Shown here piece by piece: positions 1-8,675 of a stretch of 9,670 nucleotides of DNA. The notes under the pieces were generated by a model. The model made no database searches, was not told the origin of the DNA, and was given only the letters and a program-made list of their open reading frames with translations. The stretch comes from an uncultured Prevotella sp. (GTDB taxonomy: Bacteria; Bacteroidota; Bacteroidia; Bacteroidales; Bacteroidaceae): the NCBI GenBank assembly GCA_937916075.1, contig CALGHW010000263.1, forward strand, positions 1-9,670. Reading direction: 5' to 3'. How positions within the stretch are numbered: position 1 is the stretch's first letter; each line of letters opens with the position of its first letter. The translations under genes were made by a program, and so were the position numbers.

Positions 1-3000
1 GTTCGCAGAGAACTTCCCTATCACCGACACGCGTAACAATTTCGTTCTTGAGTTCTTGGATTACTATATCGACCCGCCCCGCTACACCATCGACGAGTGT
101 CTGGAGCGCGGCCTGACGTATAGCGTACCCTTGAAGGCTAAACTGAAACTTTATTGCACAGACCCCGACCATGAGGATTTCGGCACTGTCATCCAGGATG
201 TATTCCTGGGCCCCATTCCTTATATGACCGCCAACGGCACATTCGTCATCAACGGCGCCGAGCGCGTGGTGGTGTCGCAGTTGCACCGCTCGCCGGGCGT
301 ATTCTTCGGACAGAGTGTACACGCCAACGGCACCTTGCTGTATTCGGCTCGTATCATTCCGTTCAAGGGCTCGTGGATTGAGTTTGCCACCGACATCAAC
401 AACGTGATGTATGCTTACATCGACCGTAAAAAGAAGTTGCCTGTTACTACGCTGCTCCGTGCCATCGGATTCGAGACTGATAAGGACATCCTGCAGATTT
501 TCGACCTGGCCGAGGAGGTGAAGGTCAACAAGGCCAACATGAAAAAGGTGTTGGGACGCAAGTTGGCCGCACGTGTGCTGAAGAGCTGGTACGAGGACTT
601 CAATGACGAGGACACGGGCGAGCTCATCACCGTGGAGCGCAATGAGGTCCTGATGGAACGTGAGACTGAGATTACCGAGGACAATATGGCAGAAATCCTC
701 GAGAGTGGTGCCCAGACTATCCTTGTGCATAAAGATGAAGCCACTGCGCAGGACTATTCCATCATCTTCAACACCCTGCAGAAAGATCCGAGCAACTCTG
801 AGAAGGAGGCTGTGCTCTATATCTACCGGCAGCTGCGCAATGCGGACCCTGCCGACGATGCCAGCGCACGTGAGGTGATTCAGAATCTCTTCTTCTCTGA
901 CAAGCGTTATGACTTGGGTGATGTAGGCCGCTACCGTATCAACAAGAAACTGGGTCTGGACACGGACATGGATGTGCGTGTGCTGACAAAGGAAGATATC
1001 ATCATGATTATCAAGTACCTGATACAGCTGATTAACTCAAAGGCTACTGTGGATGATATCGACCACTTGTCCAACCGTCGCGTGCGTACCGTGGGCGAAC
1101 AGCTGAGCAATCAGTTCTCCATCGGTTTGGCCCGTATGAGCCGCACCATCCGCGAACGCATGAATGTCCGTGACAACGAGGTGTTCACACCGACCGACCT
1201 GATTAACGCCAAGACTATCTCAAGCGTGATCAACTCATTCTTCGGCACCAACCCGCTGTCACAGTTTATGGACCAGACCAACCCGCTGGCCGAGGTGACC
1301 CACAAGCGTCGTCTCTCAGCCCTGGGTCCTGGCGGTTTGTCGCGTGAGCGTGCCGGATTTGAGGTGCGTGACGTGCACTATACCCACTACGGTCGTCTGT
1401 GTCCTATCGAGAGCCCTGAAGGTCCTAATATCGGACTGATATCGTCTCTCTGTATCTATGCGAAGATTAACGAACTGGGATTCATCGAGACTCCTTACCG
1501 CAAGGTGACCAACGGCGTGACCGACCTCAAGAACGAGGATATCGTCTATCTGACGGCAGAGGAGGAAGAGAATCATATCATCGGTCAGGGCAACGCACCG
1601 CTCAATGATGATGGAACCTTCATCCGTGAGGTGGTGAAGTGTCGTCAGGACGCTGACTTCCCTGTAGTGCCGCCTGAGCAAGTGGACCTGATGGATGTGT
1701 CACCCCAGCAGATTGCCTCTATCGCCGCCGCTCTGATTCCTTTCTTGGAGCACGACGACGCCCACCGCGCGCTGATGGGATCGAACATGATGCGCCAGGC
1801 TGTGCCTTTGCTTCACAACGATGCGCCTATCGTGGGTACCGGCATCGAGAAGCAGGTGTGCGAGGACTCGCGCACGATGGTGACCGCCGAGGGCGAGGGT
1901 GTTATCGAGTATGTGGACGCCACCACCATCCGTATCCTCTATGACCGTACGGAGGACGAGGAGTTTGTAAGCTTTGAGCCGGCCTTGAAGGAATACCGTA
2001 TTCCGAAGTTCCGCCGCACCAACCAGAATATGACCATCGACCTGCGTCCTATCTGCAACAAGGGACAGCGTGTCAAGAAAGGCGACATCCTGACGGAGGG
2101 CTATGCCACAGAAAATGGTGAGCTGGCCTTGGGTCGTAACCTCCTTGTGGCTTACATGCCTTGGAAGGGTTACAACTATGAGGATGCCATCGTGCTGAAC
2201 GAGCGCATGGTCCGTGACGACGTGCTTACCTCTGTGCATGTGGACGAGTATTCGCTGGATGTGCGTGAGACCAAGCGCGGTATGGAAGAGTTTACGAGCG
2301 ACATTCCTAATGTCAGCGAGGAAGCTACCAAGGACTTGGATGACAATGGTATCATCCGTGTGGGCGCCCGCGTGGAGCCTGGTGATATCATGATCGGAAA
2401 GATTTCACCGAAGGGCGAGAGTGACCCTTCACCGGAGGAGAAGCTGCTCCGGGCCATTTTCGGCGACAAGGCCGGCGACGTGAAGGATTCTTCACTGAAG
2501 GCCAATCCGTCACTGAAGGGCGTGGTGATTGACAAAAAGCTGTTCGCACGTGCCATCAAGACTCGTCAGACCAAGCAGCAGGACAAGGTGCTGCTGGCCA
2601 AGATTGACGAGGAGTATGAGGCAAAGGTGGATGACTTGAAGGACATCCTCGTGGACAAGCTGCTGACTCTTACCGAGGGCAAGACTTGTCAGGGTGTCAA
2701 GGACTATACCGGCGCGGAGATTATCACACACGGAAGCAAGTTTACCATGACCAGCTTGAAAAATCTTGAGTATGGCGATGTGCAAATCAGCAATTGGACT
2801 GACGATGAGCATGCCAACGGCCTGATAGCCAAGCTGATCATCAATTTCATGAAGAAATATAAGCTGCTCGACGCTGAGATGAAGCGCAAGAAGTTTGCCA
2901 TTACCATCGGCGACGAGCTGCCGCCAGGCATCCTGCAGATGGCCAAGGTATATATCGCCAAGAAGCGTAAGATTGGTGTCGGTGACAAGTTGGCTGGTCG

Positions 3001-3655
3001 TCATGGTAACAAGGGTATCGTATCGAAGATTGTGCGTCAGGAGGATATGCCGTTCCTGGAGGACGGACGTCCTGTAGACCTCGTGCTGAACCCGCTGGGT
3101 GTGCCTTCACGTATGAACCTCGGCCAGATATTCGAGGCTATCCTCGGCGCCGCCGGACGTAAGCTCGGTGTGAAGTTTGCGACACCAATCTTTGATGGTG
3201 CCAAACTGGAAGACCTCGCAGAATGGACAGACAAGGCAGGCCTGCCTCACCTCTGTTCTACCTACTTGTATGACGGAGAGACCGGTGAGCGTTTCGACCA
3301 GCCGGCCACAGTGGGTATCACCTACTTCCTGAAACTCGGCCACATGGTGGAAGACAAGATGCACGCCCGTTCTATCGGTCCGTACTCACTGATTACGCAG
3401 CAGCCTCTCGGAGGTAAGGCACAATTTGGTGGACAGCGTTTCGGAGAGATGGAGGTCTGGGCCCTGGAGGCATTCGGCGCAAGCCATGTGCTGCAGGAAA
3501 TCCTGACCATCAAGTCGGACGATGTGGTGGGTCGTAGCAAGGCTTACGAGGCTATCGTGAAGGGTGACCCCATGCCTACACCGGGCATCCCCGAATCGCT
3601 CAATGTGCTGTTGCATGAGTTGAAGGGACTGGGTCTTAGCATCACGCTCGATTAA
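1..3655 (+). CDS. rpoB: RNA polymerase beta subunit (5'-truncated)
   Basis: This is the beta subunit of DNA-dependent RNA polymerase, which forms one half of the active-site cleft and binds rifampicin. The reading frame is open from base 2 and encodes 1217 residues to the TAA at 3653. Bacteroidetes RpoB is about 1270 residues, so about 50 N-terminal residues and the true start lie left of the window. The TTG at 56 is internal, because homology continues upstream of it (AENFPITDTRNNFVLEF). Diagnostic blocks are the rifampicin region at 1244-1336 (SQFMDQTNPLAE, THKRR, SALGPGG), CPIESPEGPNIGL from 1400, the active-site lysine motif GDKLAGRHGNKG at 2981-3016, LNPLGVPSRMNLGQIFE near 3087-3137, and the C-terminal clamp anchor LITQQPLGGKAQFGGQRFGE near 3390. 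D516, H526 and S531 (E. coli numbering) are all present. It is followed 42 bases later by rpoC without a terminator, so the two are cotranscribed. Confidence 0.99.
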   Translation, partial: FAENFPITDTRNNFVLEFLDYYIDPPRYTIDECLERGLTYSVPLKAKLKLYCTDPDHEDFGTVIQDVFLGPIPYMTANGTFVINGAERVVVSQLHRSPGVFFGQSVHANGTLLYSARIIPFKGSWIEFATDINNVMYAYIDRKKKLPVTTLLRAIGFETDKDILQIFDLAEEVKVNKANMKKVLGRKLAARVLKSWYEDFNDEDTGELITVERNEVLMERETEITEDNMAEILESGAQTILVHKDEATAQDYSIIFNTLQKDPSNSEKEAVLYIYRQLRNADPADDASAREVIQNLFFSDKRYDLGDVGRYRINKKLGLDTDMDVRVLTKEDIIMIIKYLIQLINSKATVDDIDHLSNRRVRTVGEQLSNQFSIGLARMSRTIRERMNVRDNEVFTPTDLINAKTISSVINSFFGTNPLSQFMDQTNPLAEVTHKRRLSALGPGGLSRERAGFEVRDVHYTHYGRLCPIESPEGPNIGLISSLCIYAKINELGFIETPYRKVTNGVTDLKNEDIVYLTAEEEENHIIGQGNAPLNDDGTFIREVVKCRQDADFPVVPPEQVDLMDVSPQQIASIAAALIPFLEHDDAHRALMGSNMMRQAVPLLHNDAPIVGTGIEKQVCEDSRTMVTAEGEGVIEYVDATTIRILYDRTEDEEFVSFEPALKEYRIPKFRRTNQNMTIDLRPICNKGQRVKKGDILTEGYATENGELALGRNLLVAYMPWKGYNYEDAIVLNERMVRDDVLTSVHVDEYSLDVRETKRGMEEFTSDIPNVSEEATKDLDDNGIIRVGARVEPGDIMIGKISPKGESDPSPEEKLLRAIFGDKAGDVKDSSLKANPSLKGVVIDKKLFARAIKTRQTKQQDKVLLAKIDEEYEAKVDDLKDILVDKLLTLTEGKTCQGVKDYTGAEIITHGSKFTMTSLKNLEYGDVQISNWTDDEHANGLIAKLIINFMKKYKLLDAEMKRKKFAITIGDELPPGILQMAKVYIAKKRKIGVGDKLAGRHGNKGIVSKIVRQEDMPFLEDGRPVDLVLNPLGVPSRMNLGQIFEAILGAAGRKLGVKFATPIFDGAKLEDLAEWTDKAGLPHLCSTYLYDGETGERFDQPATVGITYFLKLGHMVEDKMHARSIGPYSLITQQPLGGKAQFGGQRFGEMEVWALEAFGASHVLQEILTIKSDDVVGRSKAYEAIVKGDPMPTPGIPESLNVLLHELKGLGLSITLD

Positions 3656-3697
3656 ATTAAGTAACTCTTTACATATATAATATACAACAACGTAAAT
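3656..3697 (+). other. rpoB-rpoC spacer with SD-less rpoC leader
   Basis: This 42-base AT-rich spacer has no hairpin with a T-run and no promoter box that I can see, which fits rpoB-rpoC cotranscription. No AGGAGG-like sequence precedes the rpoC ATG. The upstream bases (ACAACAACGTAAAT) are A-rich with A at -3, the usual pattern for Bacteroidetes translation starts. Confidence 0.7.
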
Positions 3698-6600
3698 ATG
3701 GCTTTCAAGAAAGAAACAAAGATAAAGAGTAATTTTACCAAGATTACCATCTCGCTCGCTTCGCCGGAGGAGATTCTGGAGAGTTCGTATGGTGAGGTTA
3801 CAAAGCCTGAGACCATTAACTACCGAACCTATAAGCCTGAGCGCGACGGTCTGTTCTGCGAGCGCATCTTCGGTCCTACCAAGGACTATGAGTGCGCCTG
3901 TGGAAAATACAAGCGTATCCGTTACAAGGGTATCGTGTGCGACCGTTGCGGTGTAGAGGTTACAGAGAAGAAGGTGCGCCGCGAGCGTACCGGACATATC
4001 GAACTGGTGGTGCCCGTAGCCCATATCTGGTACTTCCGCTCATTGCCCAACAAGATTGGCTATCTGCTCGGTCTGCCAACCAAAAAGTTGGATGCCATCA
4101 TCTATTATGAGCGCTATGTGGTTATCCAGCCCGGTATTATGGCCGGTAAGCTGGACAGCGAGGGTAATCCCGTACTGGGTTCTAAAATGTACGACCTGCT
4201 TTCAGAAGACGAGTACAACGATATACTGGACAACTATGTGCCTGCCGAGAACGATGTCCTTGAGGATTCAGACCCCAACAAGTTTGTCTGCAAGATGGGT
4301 GCCGAGGCTATCTATGATCTCTTGACCCGTCTGGATCTCGACTCTCTCTCTTATGAGTTGAGAGACCGTGCCAACAGCGACTCGTCGGTACAGCGCAAGA
4401 ATGACGCCTTGAAGCGGCTGCAAGTGGTGGAGGCCTTCCGCGGCAGCAAAGGCATCAACCGTCCGGAATGGATGATCATGAAGATTCTGCCTGTGACACC
4501 TCCTGAGCTCCGTCCGCTGGTGCCACTGGATGGCGGACGCTTTGCCACATCAGATTTGAATGACCTCTATCGCCGTGTCATTATCCGTAACAACCGTTTG
4601 AAGCGACTGATGGAAATCAAGGCTCCTGAGGTGATTCTCCGCAATGAGAAGCGTATGCTTCAGGAAGCTGTCGACAGCCTCTTTGACAACTCTCGCAAGA
4701 GCAGCGCGGTGAAGAGCGACAGCAACCGCCCGCTCAAGTCGCTTTCAGACTCGCTGAAAGGTAAGTCGGGACGTTTCCGTCAGAACCTTCTCGGTAAGCG
4801 TGTGGACTATTCTGCCCGTTCGGTTATCGTGGTCGGTCCGGAGTTGAAGATGGGCGAGTGTGGCCTTCCCAAACTGATGGCCGCCGAACTGTATAAGCCA
4901 TTTATCATCCGTAAGCTCATCGAGCGCGGCATCGTGAAGACGGTCAAGAGCGCCAAAAAGATTGTAGACCGCCGTGAGCCTGTGATTTGGGACATTCTGG
5001 AGAACGTCATGAAGGGACACCCCGTGCTCCTCAACCGTGCTCCTACACTTCACCGACTCGGTATTCAGGCTTTCCAGCCTAAGCTGATTGAGGGAAAGGC
5101 TATCCAGCTCCACCCGTTGGCTTGCACAGCCTTCAATGCTGACTTCGACGGTGACCAGATGGCTGTTCACCTTCCTTTGAGTAATGAGGCCGTACTGGAG
5201 GCTCAGATATTGATGCTCCAGAGCCACAACATCCTGAATCCTGCCAACGGTGCTCCTATCACCGTGCCTTCGCAGGATATGGTACTCGGTCTTTACTATA
5301 TCACCAAGATTCGTCCCGGCGCCAAAGGTGAGGGACTTACCTTCTACGGCCCCGAGGAAGCTATCATCGCACACAATGAAAGACGCTGCGACCTGCATGC
5401 CTTGGTCAAGGTAGTCGTGAAGGATTTGGACGAGAACGGCAAACTCGTGGATAAAATGGTGGAGACCTCTGTGGGACGCGTCATTGTCAACGGCATTATT
5501 CCTGACGAGGTGGGATTTGTCAACAAGGTCATCTCCAAGAAGAGCCTCCGCGACATCATCGCCGACGTTATCAAAACGGTGGGCTTCGCCGAGGCTTGCG
5601 AGTTCCTTGACGGTATTAAGAACTTGGGTTACCGTATGGCTTATCTCGCTGGTCTTTCGTTCAACCTTGACGACATCATCATTCCGCCGGAAAAGAAGGA
5701 ACTCATAGCTAAGGGTAACGAGGAAATCCGCCAGATTACGGACAACTATAATATGGGATTCATCACCGACACCGAGCGTTACAACCAGGTAATTGATACC
5801 TGGACGCATGTTAACAATGACTTGGGTAATGTCTTGATGAAGGAAATGACGGAGGCCGACCAGGGATTCAACGCTGTATTCATGATGCTTGACTCTGGAG
5901 CCCGTGGTTCTAAGGACCAGATCCGCCAGTTGTCGGGTATGCGTGGTCTGATGGCCAAGCCTCAGAAAGCCGGAGCCGAGGGACACCAGATTATTGAGAA
6001 TCCTATTCTTTCTAACTTTAAGGAAGGAATGTCAGTGCTGGAGTACTTTATCTCAACTCACGGTGCCCGAAAGGGTCTTGCCGATACCGCCATGAAGACG
6101 GCTGACGCCGGATACCTGACGCGTCGTCTGGTGGACGTGTCGCATGATGTCATCATCAATGAGGAAGACTGCGGAACGCTCCGCGGACTGGTTTGTACAG
6201 CCCTGAAGAATGGTGACGAGGTTATCTCTACTCTTTCTGAGCGTATCCTCGGCCGTGTGTCTGTGCATGATGTGATTCATCCTACGACAGGCGAGTTGCT
6301 CGTTGCTGCCGGAGAGGAAATCACCGAACCGATAGCACAGGCTATCGAGAATTCTCCTATCGAGAGTGTGGAGATTCGCTCGGTGCTCACTTGCGAGAGC
6401 AAGCATGGTGTCTGCATGAAATGCTATGGACGCAACTTGGCCACTCGTCGTATGGTACAAAAGGGTGAGGCCGTAGGTGTGATTGCCGCTCAGGCTATCG
6501 GTGAGCCGGGTACTCAGTTGACTCTCCGTACGTTCCACGCCGGTGGTGTGGCTGCCAACGCAGCCGCCAACGCTTCTATCGTGGCCAAGAATGACTGTCG

Positions 6601-8023
6601 TCTGGAGTTTGAAGAGCTCCGTACTGTACCGTTCGAGGAGGATGGCAAGGCCTGTGAGATGGTTGTCAGCCGTCTGGGTGAGCTGCGATTCGTGGATCCG
6701 AATACAAAGATTGTGCTTTCTACAGTGAATGTGCCTTATGGCTCTTCTCTCTATCATAAGACGGGTGACGTGGTCGCCAAGGGCGAACTGATTGCCAAGT
6801 GGGACCCGTTCAATGCTGTTATCGTGACGGAGTATGCCGGAACGTTGCGCTTCAATGATGTGATAGAAGGTGTCACTTACCGTGCCGAGACCGATGAGAC
6901 GACAGGTTTGACCGAAAAGATTATCACCGAGTCGCGTGACAAGACCAAGGTGCCTACCTGTGATATCCTTGACGCCAAGGGCGAGAAGGTTGGAACCTAC
7001 AGCTTCCCTGTGGGTGGTCACGTGGTCTGTGAGGACGGTCAGACTGTCAAGACCGGTGAGACACTGGTGAAGATTCCTCGTGCCGTGGGCAAGGCTGGTG
7101 ACATCACCGGAGGTCTTCCCCGTGTGACTGAGCTGTTTGAGGCCCGCAATCCGTCTAACCCCGCTGTCGTATCCGAGATTGACGGTGAGGTGACCATGGG
7201 TAAGGTTAAGCGTGGAAACCGCGAGATTATCGTGACTTCCAAGACCGGTGAGCAGCGTAAGTATTTGGTGTCACTGTCCAAGCAGATTCTGGTGCAGGAG
7301 CATGATGCCGTGCGTGCCGGAACACCCCTGTCGGACGGCTCAATCACACCGAACGACATTCTGGCCATCAAGGGCCCGACAGCTGTTCAGGAGTATATCG
7401 TCAACGAGGTGCAGGACGTGTATCGTCTGCAAGGTGTGAAGATCAATGACAAGCACTTTGAGATTATCGTTCGCCAGATGATGCGCAAGGTTCAGATTAA
7501 TGACCCGGGCGACACCTCATTCCTGGAGCAGGAGATTGTGGACAAACTCGATTTCGCAGAGGAGAATGACCGTATTTGGGGCAAGAAGGTTGTGACCGAT
7601 GCCGGTGACAGCGAGAATCTCAAGCCGGGGCAGATTGTGACCGTGCGCAAGCTCCGTGACGAGAATTCGTCACTGAAGCGTCGTGACCTCAAACTTGTCC
7701 AGGTGCGTGACGCTGTGGCCGCCACCTCAACCCAGATTCTGCAGGGTATCACCCGTGCGGCACTCCAAACAAAGAGCTTTATGTCGGCCGCATCATTCCA
7801 GGAGACGACCAAGGTGCTCAACGAGGCTGCCATTCGCGGAAAGGTAGACCATTTGGAAGGAATGAAGGAGAATGTTATCTGCGGGCACCTTATCCCTGCC
7901 GGTACCGGACTGCGCGAGTTCAGCAAGATTATCGTGGGCTCTAAGGAGGAGTACGACCGCATTCAGGCTAACCGTAAGAATGTGATTGACTTCGCTGCAG
8001 AGGCTGCCAAGAATGATGACTAA
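3698..8023 (+). CDS. rpoC: RNA polymerase beta' subunit
   Basis: This is the beta' subunit, which carries the catalytic Mg-binding site of RNA polymerase. It is complete at 1441 residues, the expected size for Bacteroidetes. In order along the protein: the N-terminal zinc site (C66, C68, C81, C84); the conserved block GRFRQNLLGKRVDYSARSVI at 358-377; the catalytic NADFDGD at 480-486 with D482, D484 and D486; the bridge helix (GARGSKDQIRQLSGMRG, from about 734); the second zinc site (C825, C899, C906, C909); and the trigger loop GEPGTQLTLRTFHAGGVA at 935-952. After the trigger-loop start comes a long region, about 954-1130, that aligns by eye with the E. coli SI3 insertion (matching WDP, DETTGL and DITGGLPRV blocks). 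The C-terminal part has VNEVQDVYRLQGVKINDKH and GHLIPAGTG. The ATG at 3698 begins the conserved MAFKKE- N-terminus. The gene is read through from rpoB and ends just before a strong hairpin terminator. Confidence 0.99.
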   Translation: MAFKKETKIKSNFTKITISLASPEEILESSYGEVTKPETINYRTYKPERDGLFCERIFGPTKDYECACGKYKRIRYKGIVCDRCGVEVTEKKVRRERTGHIELVVPVAHIWYFRSLPNKIGYLLGLPTKKLDAIIYYERYVVIQPGIMAGKLDSEGNPVLGSKMYDLLSEDEYNDILDNYVPAENDVLEDSDPNKFVCKMGAEAIYDLLTRLDLDSLSYELRDRANSDSSVQRKNDALKRLQVVEAFRGSKGINRPEWMIMKILPVTPPELRPLVPLDGGRFATSDLNDLYRRVIIRNNRLKRLMEIKAPEVILRNEKRMLQEAVDSLFDNSRKSSAVKSDSNRPLKSLSDSLKGKSGRFRQNLLGKRVDYSARSVIVVGPELKMGECGLPKLMAAELYKPFIIRKLIERGIVKTVKSAKKIVDRREPVIWDILENVMKGHPVLLNRAPTLHRLGIQAFQPKLIEGKAIQLHPLACTAFNADFDGDQMAVHLPLSNEAVLEAQILMLQSHNILNPANGAPITVPSQDMVLGLYYITKIRPGAKGEGLTFYGPEEAIIAHNERRCDLHALVKVVVKDLDENGKLVDKMVETSVGRVIVNGIIPDEVGFVNKVISKKSLRDIIADVIKTVGFAEACEFLDGIKNLGYRMAYLAGLSFNLDDIIIPPEKKELIAKGNEEIRQITDNYNMGFITDTERYNQVIDTWTHVNNDLGNVLMKEMTEADQGFNAVFMMLDSGARGSKDQIRQLSGMRGLMAKPQKAGAEGHQIIENPILSNFKEGMSVLEYFISTHGARKGLADTAMKTADAGYLTRRLVDVSHDVIINEEDCGTLRGLVCTALKNGDEVISTLSERILGRVSVHDVIHPTTGELLVAAGEEITEPIAQAIENSPIESVEIRSVLTCESKHGVCMKCYGRNLATRRMVQKGEAVGVIAAQAIGEPGTQLTLRTFHAGGVAANAAANASIVAKNDCRLEFEELRTVPFEEDGKACEMVVSRLGELRFVDPNTKIVLSTVNVPYGSSLYHKTGDVVAKGELIAKWDPFNAVIVTEYAGTLRFNDVIEGVTYRAETDETTGLTEKIITESRDKTKVPTCDILDAKGEKVGTYSFPVGGHVVCEDGQTVKTGETLVKIPRAVGKAGDITGGLPRVTELFEARNPSNPAVVSEIDGEVTMGKVKRGNREIIVTSKTGEQRKYLVSLSKQILVQEHDAVRAGTPLSDGSITPNDILAIKGPTAVQEYIVNEVQDVYRLQGVKINDKHFEIIVRQMMRKVQINDPGDTSFLEQEIVDKLDFAEENDRIWGKKVVTDAGDSENLKPGQIVTVRKLRDENSSLKRRDLKLVQVRDAVAATSTQILQGITRAALQTKSFMSAASFQETTKVLNEAAIRGKVDHLEGMKENVICGHLIPAGTGLREFSKIIVGSKEEYDRIQANRKNVIDFAAEAAKNDD

Positions 8024-8053
8024 TGCCTTCCGCACAGGAAGACACTCCATAAA

Positions 8054-8103
8054 AAGAAGAAAAAGGGATGAAGGCCGATGGGCTTTCATCCCTTTTTCTT
8101 CTT
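8054..8103. terminator. Strong rho-independent terminator after rpoC, probably bidirectional
   Basis: The left arm is 8054-8076 and the right arm 8081-8103, giving 23 base pairs with a GATG loop at 8077-8080. The outer 19 pairs are perfect Watson-Crick; of the inner four (GGCC with GGCT) one is a G-U wobble. The right arm ends in a T-rich run (CCCTTTTTCTTCTT). The left arm is the matching A-rich run and is preceded by more A, so the same structure would have a T-tract when read from the other strand. It lies 30 bases past the rpoC stop and should end the rpoBC transcript. Confidence 0.88.
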
Positions 8104-8175
8104 GATGGGTCAAGTGAGTGCTAACCTTTGTGTATGCAGAGAACACACGAAACGGAATGTGGTTAGTAGGGTGGG

Positions 8176-8200
8176 GAAGTAAAAACTTCACATAAAGTTT
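8176..8200. repeat. Two overlapping short inverted repeats at the DUF3467-gene promoter
   Basis: GAAGT (8176-8180) pairs with ACTTC (8185-8189) across AAAA. AAACTT (8183-8188) pairs with AAGTTT (8195-8200) across six bases. The two repeats share bases, so both could not form as hairpins together. The second runs into the TTTG at 8198-8201 proposed as the -33 element. They lie upstream of the expected transcription start, so any role would be as DNA, for example a protein-binding site. They are short and could be chance in AT-rich DNA. Confidence 0.3.
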
Positions 8201-8229
8201 GTTGCTTTCAGCGAAATTGATTACCTTTG
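8198..8229 (+). promoter_or_regulatory. Bacteroidetes-type -33/-7 promoter for the DUF3467 gene
   Basis: TTTG at 8198-8201 and TACCTTTG at 8222-8229 are separated by 20 bases. This exactly fits the Bacteroidetes primary sigma factor consensus (TTTG, 19-21 bases, TAnnTTTG). Transcription would begin a few bases past 8229, giving a leader of roughly 30 AT-rich bases before the ATG at 8267. The promoter lies after the rpoC terminator and supports an independent transcript. Confidence 0.78.
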
Positions 8230-8266
8230 TGGTGATAAAAACCTAAATATAAAAATAAATTTAATT

Positions 8267-8605
8267 ATGAGCGAAAACCAGAACAAACCACAGGAAGGAC
8301 AGTTCCAGATTGAACTGCCTCAAGACAAAGCACAGGGAGAATACGCAAACTTCGCAATAATAACTCATTCAAGCAGTGATTTCGTGCTCGACTTTGCACG
8401 CGTGCTGCCTGGAGTACCCAAGGCTCAGGTGCGTAGTCGTGTAATCCTCGCCCCCGAGCATGCAAAGCGCTTGCTCATGGCTCTGCAGGAGAATATCGTT
8501 CGCTATGAGCATGAGTTCGGTGAGATTAAGATACCTAATGCGGCTCCTGCTGAGCAGGGACCCCGTACCATTGCTCCCTTCAATGTAGGCAACGGTGAGG
8601 CTTAA
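8267..8605 (+). CDS. DUF3467 family protein, unknown function
   Basis: This encodes a small soluble protein of 112 residues. I recognise it as the DUF3467 family (Pfam PF11950) from its core sequence and from its position between rpoC and rpsL, where the family is found in Bacteroidetes. The core runs from about residue 15 to 90: YANFAIITHSSSDFVLDFA, then VLPGVPKAQVRSRVILAPEHAKRLL, then a predicted helix MALQENIVRYEHEFGEI. The first 14 residues are polar and Gln/Asn-rich, and the last 20 are Pro/Ala/Gly-rich, so both ends are probably disordered. There is no signal peptide, membrane segment, cysteine or obvious catalytic motif. The start is the ATG at 8267, with an AT-rich leader, no Shine-Dalgarno sequence and A at -3. 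A promoter lies upstream and a hairpin downstream, so it is probably monocistronic. The neighbourhood suggests a link to gene expression, but no molecular function can be assigned. Confidence 0.9.
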   Translation: MSENQNKPQEGQFQIELPQDKAQGEYANFAIITHSSSDFVLDFARVLPGVPKAQVRSRVILAPEHAKRLLMALQENIVRYEHEFGEIKIPNAAPAEQGPRTIAPFNVGNGEA

Positions 8606-8635
8606 TCTTTGAAAGTGGAATTCCCAACGTTTTAT

Positions 8636-8675
8636 GCGGGGAAGTAGAGTCCAAATCCGGATTCTGCTTCCCCGC
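8636..8675 (+). terminator. GC-rich hairpin after the DUF3467 gene, likely terminator
   Basis: Arms at 8636-8652 and 8659-8675 form 17 pairs, two of them G-U, around the loop AAATCC. The base of the stem is GCGGGGAAG with CTTCCCCGC. The following bases, TTGTCTT, form only a modest T-tract. It lies 30 bases after the stop codon at 8605, the position expected for the terminator of this gene. The weak T-tract leaves open a role in 3'-end protection or incomplete termination. Confidence 0.62.

Noticed and set aside
56..58. TTG as the start codon of rpoB.
   Set aside because: The same frame is open to the window edge and the residues before it match conserved RpoB sequence, so the true start is outside the window.
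4745..5986. A 413-codon open frame on the minus strand inside rpoC, and similar long antisense frames at 6053-7021, 1700-2239 and 3386-4024.
   Set aside because: They lie opposite strongly conserved rpoB/rpoC codons, their products resemble no family I know, and codon bias of the sense gene readily leaves such frames open.
8102..8130. A second possible promoter: TTG at 8102-8104 and AACCTTTG at 8123-8130.
   Set aside because: The -7 box has A instead of T at its first position, the -33 element is incomplete and lies in the terminator arm, and the spacing is 18. The site at 8198-8229 fits far better.
8105..8182. A 25-codon frame (MGQVSANLCVCREHTK…) just after the rpoC terminator, a candidate leader peptide.
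   Set aside because: It lies upstream of the expected transcription start for the DUF3467 gene, has no leader of the local type and no distinctive composition.
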